Part shown: positions 45,898 through 57,983 of the stretch, piece after piece
Position numbering within the stretch: position 1 is the stretch's first letter
How the letters are laid out: each line of letters begins with the position of its first letter
NCBI GenBank assembly: GCA_964030785.1
Contig: OZ034969.1
Coordinates: 48,309,701 to 48,373,700, forward strand
Reading direction: 5' to 3'
DNA length: 64,000 nucleotides
DNA from: Siderastrea siderea
Lineage: Eukaryota; Cnidaria; Anthozoa; Scleractinia; Rhizangiidae
Notes under the pieces: generated by a model
Seen by the model: only the letters and a program-made list of their open reading frames with translations
The model's database searches: none
What the model was told of the DNA's origin: nothing
Translations under genes and position numbers: made by a program

Positions 45898-46281
45898 TTA
45901 TTTACCACCAAACGGGCTTAATCCAAGAAAGTTTCTTGATCGATAAGGATGTCCATCCATGCATCTCAAATATTGAATTCTACCATGTTCACCATCCTCA
46001 TTCAAAGGATGACATGAGTCATTCAAAATTTGCAGTTGTTGTGCTGTGAGCTGAACATCAACTGCTGGTATTGAAACCTGGTAACCGTTGTCATCTAACG
46101 GAAAAGGGCCATCTGGATCAAACCCATAAAATGGAATTTCATGTGGGTTTAAAAAACTGTCAACTCCAGAGTATCCAGAGTGTATATTCTCCAAAAACCC
46201 AGAAGTGAAAATTTGAAGTGGAGACAACTGGTGCTCACCAGAAACAGGGTGATTGTTCCACTGACCTGTAAAGTGTTGCAA
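45898..46281 (-). pseudogene. C-terminal fragment of an integrase-core-like protein
   Basis: The minus-strand frame reads ALQHFTGQWNNHPVSGEH..LSPLQIFTSG and runs to a stop at 45898. The pattern W-N-x-H-P, a short gap, then P-x-Q-(I/L) is the end of the rve-type integrase core found in repeated proteins of fish and cnidarians. The catalytic D,D,E portion is missing upstream. It pairs with the N-terminal fragment at 46584-46997, separated by 300 bp that holds a palindrome instead of the core. The residues after the core (GFDPDGPFPLDD) look like the tail typical of this family. Confidence 0.6.
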
Positions 46282-46341
46282 TGCCCTCAGTGTTTATCCT
46301 TGGTATGTAAACAAAGTGCAATGCAAATAAGTGTACTTCAT

Positions 46342-46417
46342 TTAACGGTCGATGCGACGGCATGTCACGTACTAACGAGAGCTTTAGTACGTGACATGCC
46401 GTCGCATCGACCGTTAA
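46342..46417. repeat. Perfect palindrome, 34-bp arms
   Basis: TTAACGGTCGATGCGACGGC and the following 14 bases to 46375 are repeated exactly in inverted orientation at 46384-46417 around the 8-nt loop CGAGAGCT. No mismatch. It sits in the gap between the two integrase fragments. Confidence 0.95.
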
Positions 46418-46583
46418 GCAGAAAATCGCCCAAGACGGCCTCCGGAAGCTCGGAAAAGCGATAAAAACACAGCAAACACACAACAGGTAAGGTTTTTTAA
46501 ACTTTATTTCGATTTTAATGTATTTTCGGCGGAAAACCGCCGATTATTTTCGATCGAATTTCAGCTCCATACAAACTCTCATA

Positions 46584-46997
46584 TTACGCTTTGGTTACCC
46601 GTGATTCGATCTGCTCTCTTTCGACAACGATGACTGGTCTTCCACTACCTGTTAGTTTAGAAGTAGGACAAGCGAACGAATTCGACGCCGTTGATTCAAC
46701 GGAGTCTCTCTGCTCATACATTGTCATTACTTGAAAAACAAAGCGCACTTTTGTCAAAACAGCTTCAATAATTGTCTTAAAATCTCGAAGCACAGGGTCA
46801 GCACTTTGCCACACACTTTGTAGCAGCAACTGTAAAGTTGAAGTTGCATCTTCTAGGCGCAAGTTAGCTTCCTCAAAGTATTCAACTGACAAATCTTGAG
46901 CGTTCATATTCTGAATACCAATCAATAGGCTACGAAGAGACTCTACGAAGTTGCAGAGGCCTCTCTCATTCGTATCTCTTAAAGTCTCGTCCGCCAT
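46584..46997 (-). pseudogene. N-terminal fragment of the integrase-like protein
   Basis: It starts at a good ATG (AAAATGGCGG) and reads MADETLRDTNERGLCNFVES, a helical region, then GSGRPVIVVEREQIESR, which in this family is the conserved basic G-R-P block introducing the DNA-binding helices. A possible donor (CGG then GTAACC) follows directly, so the frame continues only to a fortuitous stop. The helix-turn-helix and catalytic core expected next are absent from the window. Taken together with 45898-46281 it is one internally deleted gene. Confidence 0.55.
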
Positions 46998-47049
46998 TTT
47001 GTTTGAAGTTGGCGGGAAAGTGCACGATCTCAGTTTTGATCACGTGTTG

Positions 47050-47250
47050 CATACTAATTAGAATTAAAAAATCCTACTTGGAACGCCAAAAAATAAGGAA
47101 TAAATATAAAAAATATGGACGCATATAAAATAAAGAGAACGGAAAAAAACAATAGGCAACAATATTAATAGGAAGATATATAAAAAATATAACAGCAATA
47201 TAAAAACATACAGAAAGGAAATAAAAAATATGGCACAGAAATTAAATAGT
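47050..47250. repeat. AT-rich, AAAATAT-type low-complexity region
   Basis: A/T-rich stretch in which AAAATAT and ATAAAA words recur without a fixed period. No gene. Confidence 0.6.
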
Positions 47251-47610
47251 TGCATTACATATTAAATTGTTTGAATATTGACTGGAAAGGCGCGCCATAA
47301 AAATTAATAAATTGTCTTCTGAACGAGATGTTCTGCAGGAAATTTGGATGATTATCAGTAGAGATATTGCAGACCGAAGATCGTAGATATTAGCCGTGGG
47401 ATGTTTACTGAAATTTACCATGTTTTTCCTTCTGGATACCGCAGAGGATTCAAATCGGCGAATGTTAGATGTACTTCGACTTGAAAGATAGCGCCTTCGA
47501 GTTCACGTAAGAGATGGAAACTGGTGTGCACGATGAATTCTGACGCGGACTCGAACGCTTAAGTAGGGTATCATTTGGCCTTTTGGAGAGGACAGTCACA
47601 CAAAGCTTGT

Positions 47611-48102
47611 TATGTGCCGATCAATTCGAAACTTCAACATCCCCCTCCCGGGCATACCCCGGGCATTTGACTGTGCACCGTGCCCGAGAAGGTGGGAATT
47701 TGAACGTTGCGTTGGAAGGGTGGGGAATTTGAACCGGATTTATCTCTTGTTCTGACGTAATAGGCCCGTGAATTTTTTCGGTTTTTGTGGGGTCTGACGG
47801 ATTTGCAAGATAGAATTTCGCCTTTATTAGTGAATAACTCTTTGAAAAGGGTCTTTAATAGAAGATTGAAGGTGTCATTACGGTATATCTCTCTCTGAAA
47901 GGCATGTATAAAAGTGTTTGATTGAAGACCAAGTTTGTCTTTGAGGAGAGGCAGTTCAGTACTAATTATAATTGGTGGGACATTTGAACGGCTTTCTTGC
48001 CCCGAGGGTAGGGAATTTGAACAAGCCAATCTTCAAAAGTTCAAATGCCCGGGGGATTGCCCGGGGGGTGAATGTTGAACTTTCGAATTGATTGGCGCAT
48101 TA
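47611..48102. mobile_element. MITE, ATCAATTCGAAACTTCAACAT family
   Basis: The left end GCCGATCAATTCGAAACTTC and right end GAACTTTCGAATTGATTGGC are inverted. C/G-rich subterminal blocks (CCCGGGCAT on both sides, next to GGGAATTTGAA) repeat inward. The outer edges carry TA. Roughly 490 bp, no coding capacity. Confidence 0.8.
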
Positions 48103-48570
48103 TCGATTGTTAAAAATTATGCTTACTGTTTATGTCAAAACCGCAACGGATACAACTTGCAAGGTGAGAATTAAAGCAAATTCAGTTGAATGAAAAGGAG
48201 TACTAATCGAATCTGATAGAAACAGAGACATGAGAATGTTTTGAGGACAGTTTTTTTCGATTTTTATTCTTTTCTCAGTCAATTGTCTGTATTGTGAAAT
48301 GCCCTAATGTTTTCTAGGCGTCAACTGTCTTTGCGCATGCCTGTCCCGAATTTCTCGCCATGGTAAAATTAAAAAAAGTATCTCTCAGGGAAGGAGCTGA
48401 GTATTGAGTCGTGAGTACCTACAGTAAAGGTTTTCAGATTTGTCTGGAAAGATAAATTATACTCAACTGCAATTCCATAGAGCCGAGTTGCCGCTGATCA
48501 TGGAGGAGTGAGGACGTCTCTTGCAACGCTCCGCAGAAAAACTGAAAAATTTTAGCCTAAAATCCCGCGT

Positions 48571-49524
48571 ATGGAATTTATCAGATCAACTATCAAGAGA
48601 AAATCGCGAGGTTCATCTTCTGGAGACTCTGCCTGCTCCCCAGACGAGAAGAAACAAAAAGAAAGTTCCGGAGATATTATCCTTGAAGCCTTCAATATGG
48701 CGGAAGGTATGGCAGAAGGTTTGGCCGAGAAGGTCGACCTTATCTTATCGAAATTGTCCAAGCTTGACAAACTGGATCAGATCGAACTCCATCTAAACAA
48801 CCTTACCACCTCCGTCTCCAGTATTGAAATGTCCGTGAGTAGGCTTGAAAAAGAAGTCTCAGCTCTCGATTCTAAAACCAAGACCATCGACAAGTCGGTC
48901 AACGTGCTGAAAGAAAGCGTAAGTTTCTGTGAAGATGAAATTAAGGAAATGAAAAAGAATGCCTATGACATCAAAGACGGCTGCACTTCAGACATCGAAG
49001 ACCTACGTAAGCAGTTTTTGTATTTAGAACATTACAGCAGAAGATAAAATTTAAAGTTTTTGGGCATTCCTGAGAGGATCATTTCTGCCGACGAAGATGA
49101 TGACAGGCCGAGTGAAGACACGAAGGCATTTGTTTACAAGTTTATGGAGGATGAGCTGGCGATAGAAAACCCACAGCAGAAAATTGAATTTCAACGCATT
49201 CACCGTTTGGGAAAATCAGCCAAGAATGGGCCACGTCCAATCCTAGCCCGATTTCTCCGCTATTCAGACCGCGAGGAAGTTTTACAGCTGGCTCGAAGTA
49301 AGTTGAAAGATTCTGATTTTGCAGTCTACGAAGACATTCCCAAAGAACTGTATGACATTCGAAAAGCTCAAAGGCACAAAGTTAAAGCAGCGAAGAAAAA
49401 GGGTTTAAAAGCTGCTTTCAGTAAGGCCCAGCCTGATCGCCTCTTGGCAAGATTTCCGCACAGCCCCATACTTCATTATGCATACAGCTCTTTGTTTAAA
49501 GAAAACAATAGCGCGTATTTCTAA
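48571..49524 (+). pseudogene. LINE ORF1 (coiled coil plus RNA-binding domain), one stop codon
   Basis: One frame of 318 codons, including a TAA at 49045-49047 that replaces a Glu expected in the SRRENLKFLGI context. The N-terminal third is basic and Ser-rich. A heptad-like coiled coil follows at about residues 45-145 (leucine-rich LDKLDQIELHLNNL and MSVSRLEKEVSALDS), then the RRM-like and C-terminal domains of L1 ORF1 proteins (FQRIHRLGK, PRPILARFLRYSDRE). Such proteins trimerise through the coil and chaperone the LINE RNA. No introns. The start is the first ATG after the target-site duplication. Confidence 0.85.
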
Positions 49525-50500
49525 TGCGCATTTCTAATGACTCCTTTTGTTCAACAAAGTTTATATTTTTTCTAAGTCCATATGGGCTTAGACAAAATTT
49601 ACGGATTTCGGGTCAAAAATACGGAAAATCGAGCAATTTTTTAAAAATTTGTGCACTTTTCCCGTGTTTTTAAATCTGTCTCGAGTGTAAATTGTTAGAA
49701 AAAATGCGAATTTAAGTCGTAAGGTTAGCCATAAATGAGGTTATGGACAGCGCATATTTTGTTAACGTAAACCACCTAACATTTTAAAAATAAAAGGTTT
49801 TCTTACCCTTCTTGTGTCTTGTGTCGTTTATTTTTTATTTTATTTACTTATTTCTTTATTTTTGATTTCCTTGTTAACATGGAGACAACGCTTGTGAAGC
49901 AGGAATTTTTCGTATTTTATTCTTGCTTTCCCTGTTGAAATGTAGCGTGGCCGAATTACGAACGGTGCATAAAGTGGTACTCCGGGAACTGAACATTTAT
50001 GCGTCCTTGCGGACCTCACAAACTTCGGTGCCTAAGTCTGCGAAGTTTAAGCTGTACTAGTTCACTGTGAGATGAATATCGCCCTCGTTTTGTAGGTAAT
50101 CATAAGCTTTCCACTTGGCGCTCATCACGTGTGTTCCTGGCAAGATGTGTGCGCGTGTGATGGGCAAAAAGTGTATCTTTATCACTGTGCTCTACCAGAA
50201 CAAGGAAGCAAGCCTTCGTTTCACGGCCGCCGAAGACTGGATCGAGCAGAAGAATGAAATGCGTGGCCTTTTTGTTCAACTGAGAACCAATGGATGGACA
50301 AAAATAAATAATTTTTTCGTGCAGTAAGTCTAAACGGTGAGGTGTCTTTGTAATAGAAGTAATTCAAATGTAAATTTCGTTGAATTTTAAAATGTTGATT
50401 GGTAGCTAAACATAAAAATAATTTATCGCCGGGAAAATGTCAACAAATCACCGTGGTGTAGTGGTATAGTAGATGGACAGCTAATGCAAAGGTAAGATGA

Positions 50501-50700
50501 NNNNNNNNNNNNNNNNNNNNNNNNNNNNNNNNNNNNNNNNNNNNNNNNNNNNNNNNNNNNNNNNNNNNNNNNNNNNNNNNNNNNNNNNNNNNNNNNNNNN
50601 NNNNNNNNNNNNNNNNNNNNNNNNNNNNNNNNNNNNNNNNNNNNNNNNNNNNNNNNNNNNNNNNNNNNNNNNNNNNNNNNNNNNNNNNNNNNNNNNNNNN
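50501..50700. other. Assembly gap (200 N)
   Basis: Run of exactly 200 N; the round size suggests a scaffolding gap of set or estimated length. Confidence 0.99.
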
Positions 50701-52075
50701 AGAGTGAGAGTTCGAGGCAAGCCGAGGGTAAATCCAAAAGAAAAACATAGGCGCGCAATACGCGCAGAGCCAATGACGTTTTTTTTCACAATATGGTGAA
50801 ATTTGTCCTGACAACCTATGGGACTTTACACCTCCGGTAAGTCCCACCCTAACCCCTCAGCCCCCCCCCCCCCCCCCCCCACCACCACCACCATCAAAAA
50901 GATCTTGTGGTTATCCACTATAAAACCTGGTAATGATTCAGCAGCGTGACTACGCGGAGTAAAAAAAAAAACTGAAGAAAGCTCTTTGTTTCACGGTTCT
51001 TCAAAGAACACAGACTAAAACAAGTAAACTTAAACTTAGACTCACCGTCGAAAAATATTGCATACATAATTTAGGCAAAGATCAGTGGAAAGTTAACAAT
51101 TTTACTTCAGAAATAAATGCAAGTTGCAGTTGAACCTTTTAATTTCTTACTTCTACCGGCGAATATCCAATACTTTTCAGTGCTCATAAACGGTCAACTT
51201 TCTAAAGGGTGCCGTTTTGACGCTCTGCGTGATTTGCGTGACACGCGACTCGCTTTACTTTGTTTAATTTGTAAGGTTTCAGACGTTTCAGGCAACCACT
51301 TACGTTCTTAGTACATTGTATTATCAAAACAGGAGTCTGCCATCAAACGGCGTTTCTTGTATCCACAATATTTTCGTTCGAAATCGGTTTGAACTAGCGT
51401 TTATAAACACGACTGAAATAGTTTTGCAACTATATTTATTTCCCCTGTTATTTGAAGTTGCTTGCTTTGTAATCAAGTCGGCTATAATAATTTTCGTCTT
51501 TTTGCTTCACAAATCGACCAAAGTATGTTTACATTTGTAACTTTCCCACGGTACAAAGTTATTTTTAGCTCACGTGTTTATTTGGAGTCTCAACCTACAG
51601 CCGAATAAATTTCGTTTGCTTTACCTTCGAACAGTACGAAAATGTTCAAATTCAGCTCGCTTTCCATTAGATCCAACAGGTCTCTGTTAGAATGCTTTGT
51701 CACATATCTGTTGTTGTTAATCTTTCGGTACTGTTTCGGTCGGTTCGAGATGTTTCAAGTGTTGCGTTACATTCCTTATAAGGCTGAAATTACAGTTGTC
51801 AACTATGCAAATTTCTCAACATACGCTTTACACTTTGAGCTATGAATAACCCCGAAATAACGTTTAGTATCTTGTTAAGATTTTACTACATCCATCCTCT
51901 AATTCCTTGATCACCACTGTGACTTGGATTTTAATACTAGTTTCATTCAAGTTTTTCAGTTTTGAGAATAGCTAGCAACAAGCCGCGCAATTTCCGATTT
52001 AGTTTTAATTGGGTTCATGTTTTATAACACGCACACAAAAATGACACTGCAAATTTTAGATTCGCTGTTACCGAG

Positions 52076-52166
52076 TAGCCTGCGTTGCAGCCGGCCCACG
52101 CGTTGTCGAAACTCGAAACCGTCGATATTCTATACAGGCGGTGTAGAGTGTCTGCGACGCAGGCTA
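52076..52166. mobile_element. 91-bp hAT-type MITE
   Basis: TAGCCTGCGTTGCAG at the left and CTGCGACGCAGGCTA at the right, a 15-bp terminal inverted repeat with one mismatch. TTACCGAG lies at 52068-52075 and again at 52167-52174, an exact 8-bp target-site duplication, the length made by hAT elements. Confidence 0.92.
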
Positions 52167-53344
52167 TTACCGAGAGATAATCCCGAAAAATTTTATGCTG
52201 TTTTACTCTACTCTTTTCACTATCGTTATAAACTTGGGCTTTAAATATTGTTTCTTTCACTGTTAATTAGGGATCGATGTAACGTTAATTTCCACGTTCT
52301 GTTCATACAACATCTCAAATGGCAAGTCCGTCTTGTATTTGCTGCTGTGGAAAAATGTACTTCAGCTAAGTAAACACAGGACTACAACGCGAATAAAATC
52401 CTGCCAGACTTCACGTACACAAAACAGGCATTCGAAGTAGATCCACACTTGCGAATGCAAAACACTTCAAAGCCCGGGGGTCTTACTCCCATAACATTAG
52501 CTGTATGGGTTTGTGCCGCTGATAAGGTAAGACTTTCAGTGTCCCGGTGCACACCCCCACCCATCGTCTCACAGAATATCCCCCCAGCCTCACAAATCGT
52601 AAGACAGACATCGCACGTACGTACAACGTCTATCCAGACGTCTATCGTTGATTTTTAGGCTCTGACAGTAGCCATATGACGTCACTAACGTGACGTCATT
52701 GGCTAAAAAGAAGAAAAAACTGGTAAGGGATTGGGTAAGAGAAAAATAGAAGAAAAGAGGAGGAACGGAAAAGAAGGAGTGAGAGAAGAGAGAAAAAAAA
52801 GGCAGACACGCAACTAAATCCATTTTTATCGAAAAAGTAAGTAGTAATTATCCATGTATATATTCAAAGGGCCATTGCCTTAAAAAACAATAGAGCGCAT
52901 GCATAATTAATCTATTCTGCATGCATAATGAAATATGGGGCTGTGCGGAAATCTTTCCCGCCTCTTTATTAACGGCAAATTTATCCCTGTAAACCAACCG
53001 TTTTTCTAGGTTTATTGTCTTTTCCTTCATAAATTATATAACTTTGAGACACCACTCTTGTAAGAAACAAAAATTATGCAAGAATGCAGGATTTTGCTTT
53101 GAATAGCCTTTTAACGGCTCTGCGGTGCGTGCACGACGCCTGGAGAAGATGACGCCCACACAACTTGTTTTGGGGCAATGGGAAACACTATGCTTTTTTC
53201 TTTGTTTTGTTTTGTATGTGTTTAAAGTTTTTCCAGATATCAGTTTTTTCAATAAGTTTATCAGTTTTTGCAGTGTAATTATCTCTTTTTGCTCACTCGG
53301 CTCCACTTCCTTTTGTTTCCATCTACTACTTTTAACACCCCCAC

Positions 53345-56300
53345 TTGAGTATCGCTAATTACAATTTTAAGCTTTTGTCCTTAAATGCTCGAGGGATTCG
53401 AGATTTTCATAAGCGTAAAGCAATTTTTACATGGATTAAGAAACAAAAAGTTGATATCGCTTTTCTACAAGAAACATACAGCTCCCGTGAAATTGAAAAT
53501 CAATGGAAGTTTCAATGGCTAGGCAAAATGTTCGCACGGCACAACTCACAGCAAAGGCGTTCTTATTCTTTTCAGCAGCGATCTTCAGATTGATATTAAG
53601 AACGTGCAGGGGGATAGCGAAGGCCGATATATCTTTGTGGAAGCACTTGTTCAAGATACACCGTTTCTTTTTGCTAATTTATATGCGCCAACGGAAAGGT
53701 GTGAACAATGCCCTTTCTTTGATCGCCTTGCCGAGGCTTTAGAAAACATGAATGCCGACCCCAACAGTCAAATTATCATTGGTGGCGACTTTAACACTCA
53801 TCTTGACCCTATACTTGATAATCTAGGAGGAAGAATAGAGTACAAACCTTCTGTTAAAAAAGTTAACGAAATAATGACGGCAATGGATCTTATTGACATT
53901 TGGAGAATTCGCAATCCCGAAAAAAAGCAATACACGTGGACTCAAAAGAAACCGTTAATAAGACGACGCCTAGATTACTGGCTCATCAGCACAGAAATTC
54001 AAGATGACATCACGGAAGCAAACATAATCCCTGCTATTAAGTCTGATCGTTCGGCAATAACTCTCACAATAAATAGCCTAGATAAGCAACCATTTGGCCC
54101 TTCTCACTGGAAATTTAATTCTAGCCTGTTAGACGATGCGACTTACATCCATCTTATCACCTCAAAATATTCCGACTGGCTTAACGAATTCAAAGACGTC
54201 AACGACAAACGCGTTCTGTGGGATCTAATTAAGTATAGAATAAGACAAGTTTCTATTAAATATAGCAAGGAAAAAGCTAGAGAACGAAGAGCCCGTCTGG
54301 TAGAAGCCGAACAAAAAGTTACGCAGTGCGATTTAATCTGCAATACAGACCCTTCAGAGAAAAACATCTATAACCTTGAGACTGCAAAATATGAATACGA
54401 ACTTCTTTATGACTATATTGTGCGGGGAAACATTGTAAGATCAAGAATAAATTGGTATGAAAATGGCGAAAAAAATTCAAAATACTTTCTTAATCTAGAA
54501 ACTACAAGGTCCAGTAAAACCGCGGTCCGTCGACTTTTTGATTCTAAAGGAAAGATAACGGTTAACCCACAAGCTATAATGAACGAACTTAAAAGCTACT
54601 ATCAAAATCTATACAGTAGCCGCGATCACGACTCGAATGAGGATCTTTGCTCAGATTTTTTGGATAACAATAGTATCCCAACTCTAAGTGAACAATCAAT
54701 GTTGGTATGCGAAGGAAAGCTTTCGCTCACGGAATGCCATAAAGCTCTACAAAAATTTCCAAACGGTAAAACGCCGGGTAATGATGGCCTTACTGCTGAG
54801 TTTTACAAATGTTTTTGGAACTTACTAGGTCAGCAACTTACGGACTCCTTAAATTTCTCTTTTGAGAACGGCGAATTATCTAACTCACAAAAACAGGCTG
54901 TCATTAGGCTTATAGACAAAAAAGACAGGGACAGAAGATACATTAAGAATTGGAGACCTATTTCTCTTTTAAATTTCGACGTTAAAATTGCCTCGAAAGC
55001 CCTCGCCTCGCGTTTAGAAAAAGTTTTACCAGAGATCATACATCCTGATCAGTATGCTTATGTCAAAGGAAGAACGATATTCGACGCCGTTAGTACAATT
55101 GACGATATTATGGAATACACTAAAATCAAACAGCTACCTGGACTAATGGTTGCTTTCGACTTCGAAAAAGCTTTCGATTCATTATGTTGGCCTTTTTTGT
55201 TTAAAGCTTTGAAATCTTTTAACTTTGGTGAGTCCTTCATTAAATGGGTTTCTACACTTTATTCCAATATTTCAAGCTGCGTCCTCAACAACGGCTTTGC
55301 GACACAAATGTTTGAAGTACGCAGGGGTGTTAGACAAGGTGACCCGCTGTCGGCCTATCTTTTCATCGTGGCTCTGGAGGTATTGCTTATCAAAATTCGT
55401 TGCGATAAGGAGATCAGAGGAATTATGGTTGAAAATAGAGAAATAAAATTAGCAGCTTTTGCTGATGACTTAACTACATTCTTACAAGGAATCAACTCCT
55501 TTCAACGCCTTTCTATAATTCTAGACGGCTTTGGAATCTGCTCAGGTCTGAAACTAAATGCGGAGAAGACCGAAGCTTTATGGCTGGGGAGCAATCACGA
55601 GAACCCTCCGTATATCGATATAGAGAAAGTTAATAAACCAATCAAGATTCTAGGGGTGCATTTTACTTACAACTGGCGCAAACGTCAAGAACTAAATTTC
55701 GATGCTGTATTGAAATCGATATCGAAAACTCTGAAGGGGTGGAAATGGAGGAACCTCACCCTATGTGGGAAAATCCAGGTCGTGAAATCCTTCGTCATAC
55801 CCAAATTTATGTTTCGTGCTTCTCTCATCTGTCTCTCTAAAGATATCATAAAACAGGCTAACTCCGTTATTTATAAACTTATTTGGAAAGGAACGGATAA
55901 AATCAAACGTCTCGCTATTATCAGCGATTACAAAAACGGTGGTTTAAGAATGCCTCACATTGATACATTAATCGACACACAACTCATTATGTGTCTTAAA
56001 AAATATTCTCAGGACCATATTTCCTCTTGGAAGCACATCCTGTCTTTTTTTCTGAAGGACTACGGGGGCAAATTTCTTTTGCATTGTAATTTTAGTGTTG
56101 CTGATTTACCTAGCTATCTTCCAAATTTCTATAAAGAGTGTTTCACAGTCTGGTGCAAACTATCAACCTTATCTGTTTCAACTCGCGAACATGTCCTAGA
56201 ACAAGTATTATGGAATAACCAATTCCTTCGCATTGACGGAAAGCCCGTATTCTGCAAGAAAATATCTTCTAACGGTATAATATCCCTTGGAAGCATATTG

Positions 56301-57118
56301 ACAAAAAACGGAAATCTCAAACCTTGGAATTTTTTTAAAGTAAATGGACTAAATCCCAACGACTATCTTCTACTTATAGGTCTTTATAAATCGCTCCCTT
56401 TTGCATGGAAAAAACTCATTACATCCAATGATGAAGCTGATGATCCATCTATCTCTCAAAACACTGCCCTTAAATTCACTCTTAATTTGAAGGACGATAC
56501 TCTGAGCCTTGACTCAATTACATCCTCAAAACTGTACTGGAAACAGATAGAGACTATTCAGGTCTATCCCTCTGCACGAGTCAAATACACTACTCGATTT
56601 TCTACTTGCAATCTTGATTGGGATTCAGTCTATCTGATTCCGCACCTTGTCACCCTAGACACCAAAACAAGAACTTTTCAATATAAAGTACTTAATCGAA
56701 TAATCTTTACTAACAAAACACTATACAAAATGAGGTTAGTCGACTCACCTCTTTGCACCTTTTGTAAAATTTCAGATGAATCCCTCGAGCATCTATTATG
56801 TAGTTGTGAATTTACTATAGCTTTCTGGAAGTCTGTTGTTCTTTGGGTTAAGTCTTTACACATTGACATTGACTCTCTAAACGATTGCGACATCATTTTT
56901 GGTCTTATACAAAAGAGGCCTCACTGGCTGCTTTTAAATCATATAATCATTGCTGGCAAACAGATTATCTATCAAACCGTCTGAAAAACTATGTACCATT
57001 ACTGTCTCATCTTATAGCTAAATTAAGGTATACAGAATCTATTGAACGAGCAATAGCTAAAAAGAACAACAGACTTAACATACACGAAGGGAAGTGGAAG
57101 CCTTTGCTTAATATTTAA
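53345..57118 (+). pseudogene. LINE ORF2: AP endonuclease and reverse transcriptase, two frameshifts
   Basis: Open from 53345 to about 53530, then in another frame (53604-56984 open) and again shifted near 56977 to the stop at 57118, about 1255 codons in total. Endonuclease: SLNARGIRDFHKRKAIFTW, IAFLQETY, GDFNTHLDP, and SDRSAITL at the end. Reverse transcriptase: NWRPISLLNFDVKIASKALA, HPDQYAYVKGRTI, VAFDFEKAFDSLCW, GVRQGDPLSAYLF and the catalytic FADD at 55458-55469. A C-terminal CxxC-x7-H-x4-C knuckle (CTFCKISDESLEHLLC) follows. No ATG is found at the expected start: the frame opens after a stop with TTG, so the start codon is mutated or lies in the interrupting sequence. The poly-A tail is 200 bp downstream. 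Confidence 0.92.
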
Positions 57119-57983
57119 TGTATCAAAAAGATACTGTACCGCTGGAAAAATTTAAATTAAATTAATTATTAAATTAATTTTTTTTTTCGTTTTAGTGTGT
57201 ATAGGCCGTTTATCTTTATCTATGACAGTGATGTAATGCAATGTATGTAGTGTAACGTATGCAACGTAGTCATTAATCTCAGTCGATGTGTGTATGTAAA
57301 GATGTTAAAATGACAATTAAAAAAAAAAAAAATTCCATAGAGCCAGAGACACGTCAAGAAGCATAGATTCCTAAGAACCAAAATATCGTTTGTCCATATC
57401 AGTTCCACAAAGACATTTAGCATATTTGACCCTTTTATATTGATGATTATAAACTCTTGGTTGATGACACAATATTCGCATGCACCTGCTTACTATTATT
57501 GGATTCTTAATGCTTCATAGTAATACTTAACAGAGGGTCTAGTGGGTCGCACATTCCGCAATCCGCCTTATTTTATCCTTCCTAGATCGCAAACCGCTTT
57601 CCTTTTCTCCCAAAAGACCGAAACCGCCTTTATGGCAGGAAGAGAATCGCAATAACGACCTTTAAACAGTAGTTTACACATTTTTACCGTATGTTTGCAT
57701 AATAATCGTACTTCTGCTCACTAGAACATTTGTTTTCTAATTCCTTTCAATAACCTGCGATCGAATAGTGTCAATAGTTTTGACATCTAGTGAACAGTTC
57801 ACCGAACCCAAAGAATGCACGGTGTTTAGAACGAAACATAACAATTCAAATTTAGAGGATTGGGTGTGCTTCTGTGGTCTTTCTGAGATGAATTTAGTGA
57901 CAACACAAGCGTGTGAACTTTAGGTTACCTTTACCGTGGAATGTTTCCAGCACAGCTTAGTAGTCTTGTAATATGCGTCAGGG

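Larger units (their letters stand above)
49525..53344. other. Extra sequence between LINE ORF1 and ORF2
   Basis: It holds the 200-bp assembly gap, a 91-bp hAT-type MITE (52076-52166) and a possible gap-interrupted SINE around 50450-50730 (A-box-like TGGTGTAGTGGTATAG before the gap and GAGTTCGAGGC after it). An open stretch at 50115-50325 ends at a good donor (GTGCA then GTAAGT) but resembles nothing I know. A poly-C run lies at 50861-50880. I could not find the outer ends of a single large insertion. Confidence 0.5.
48485..57330 (+). mobile_element. L1/Tx1-like LINE insertion with 14-bp target-site duplication
   Basis: AATTCCATAGAGCC occurs at 48471-48484 and again at 57331-57344, directly after an A-run (57319-57330). 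This brackets one retrotransposed unit holding ORF1 (48571-49524) and ORF2 (53345-57118). The total of 8.8 kb is too long for this class because about 3.8 kb separates the two ORFs, so later insertions must lie between them. Short 5' leader of 86 nt. ORF1 has one nonsense codon and ORF2 two frameshifts, so the copy is inactive but not old. Confidence 0.88.
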
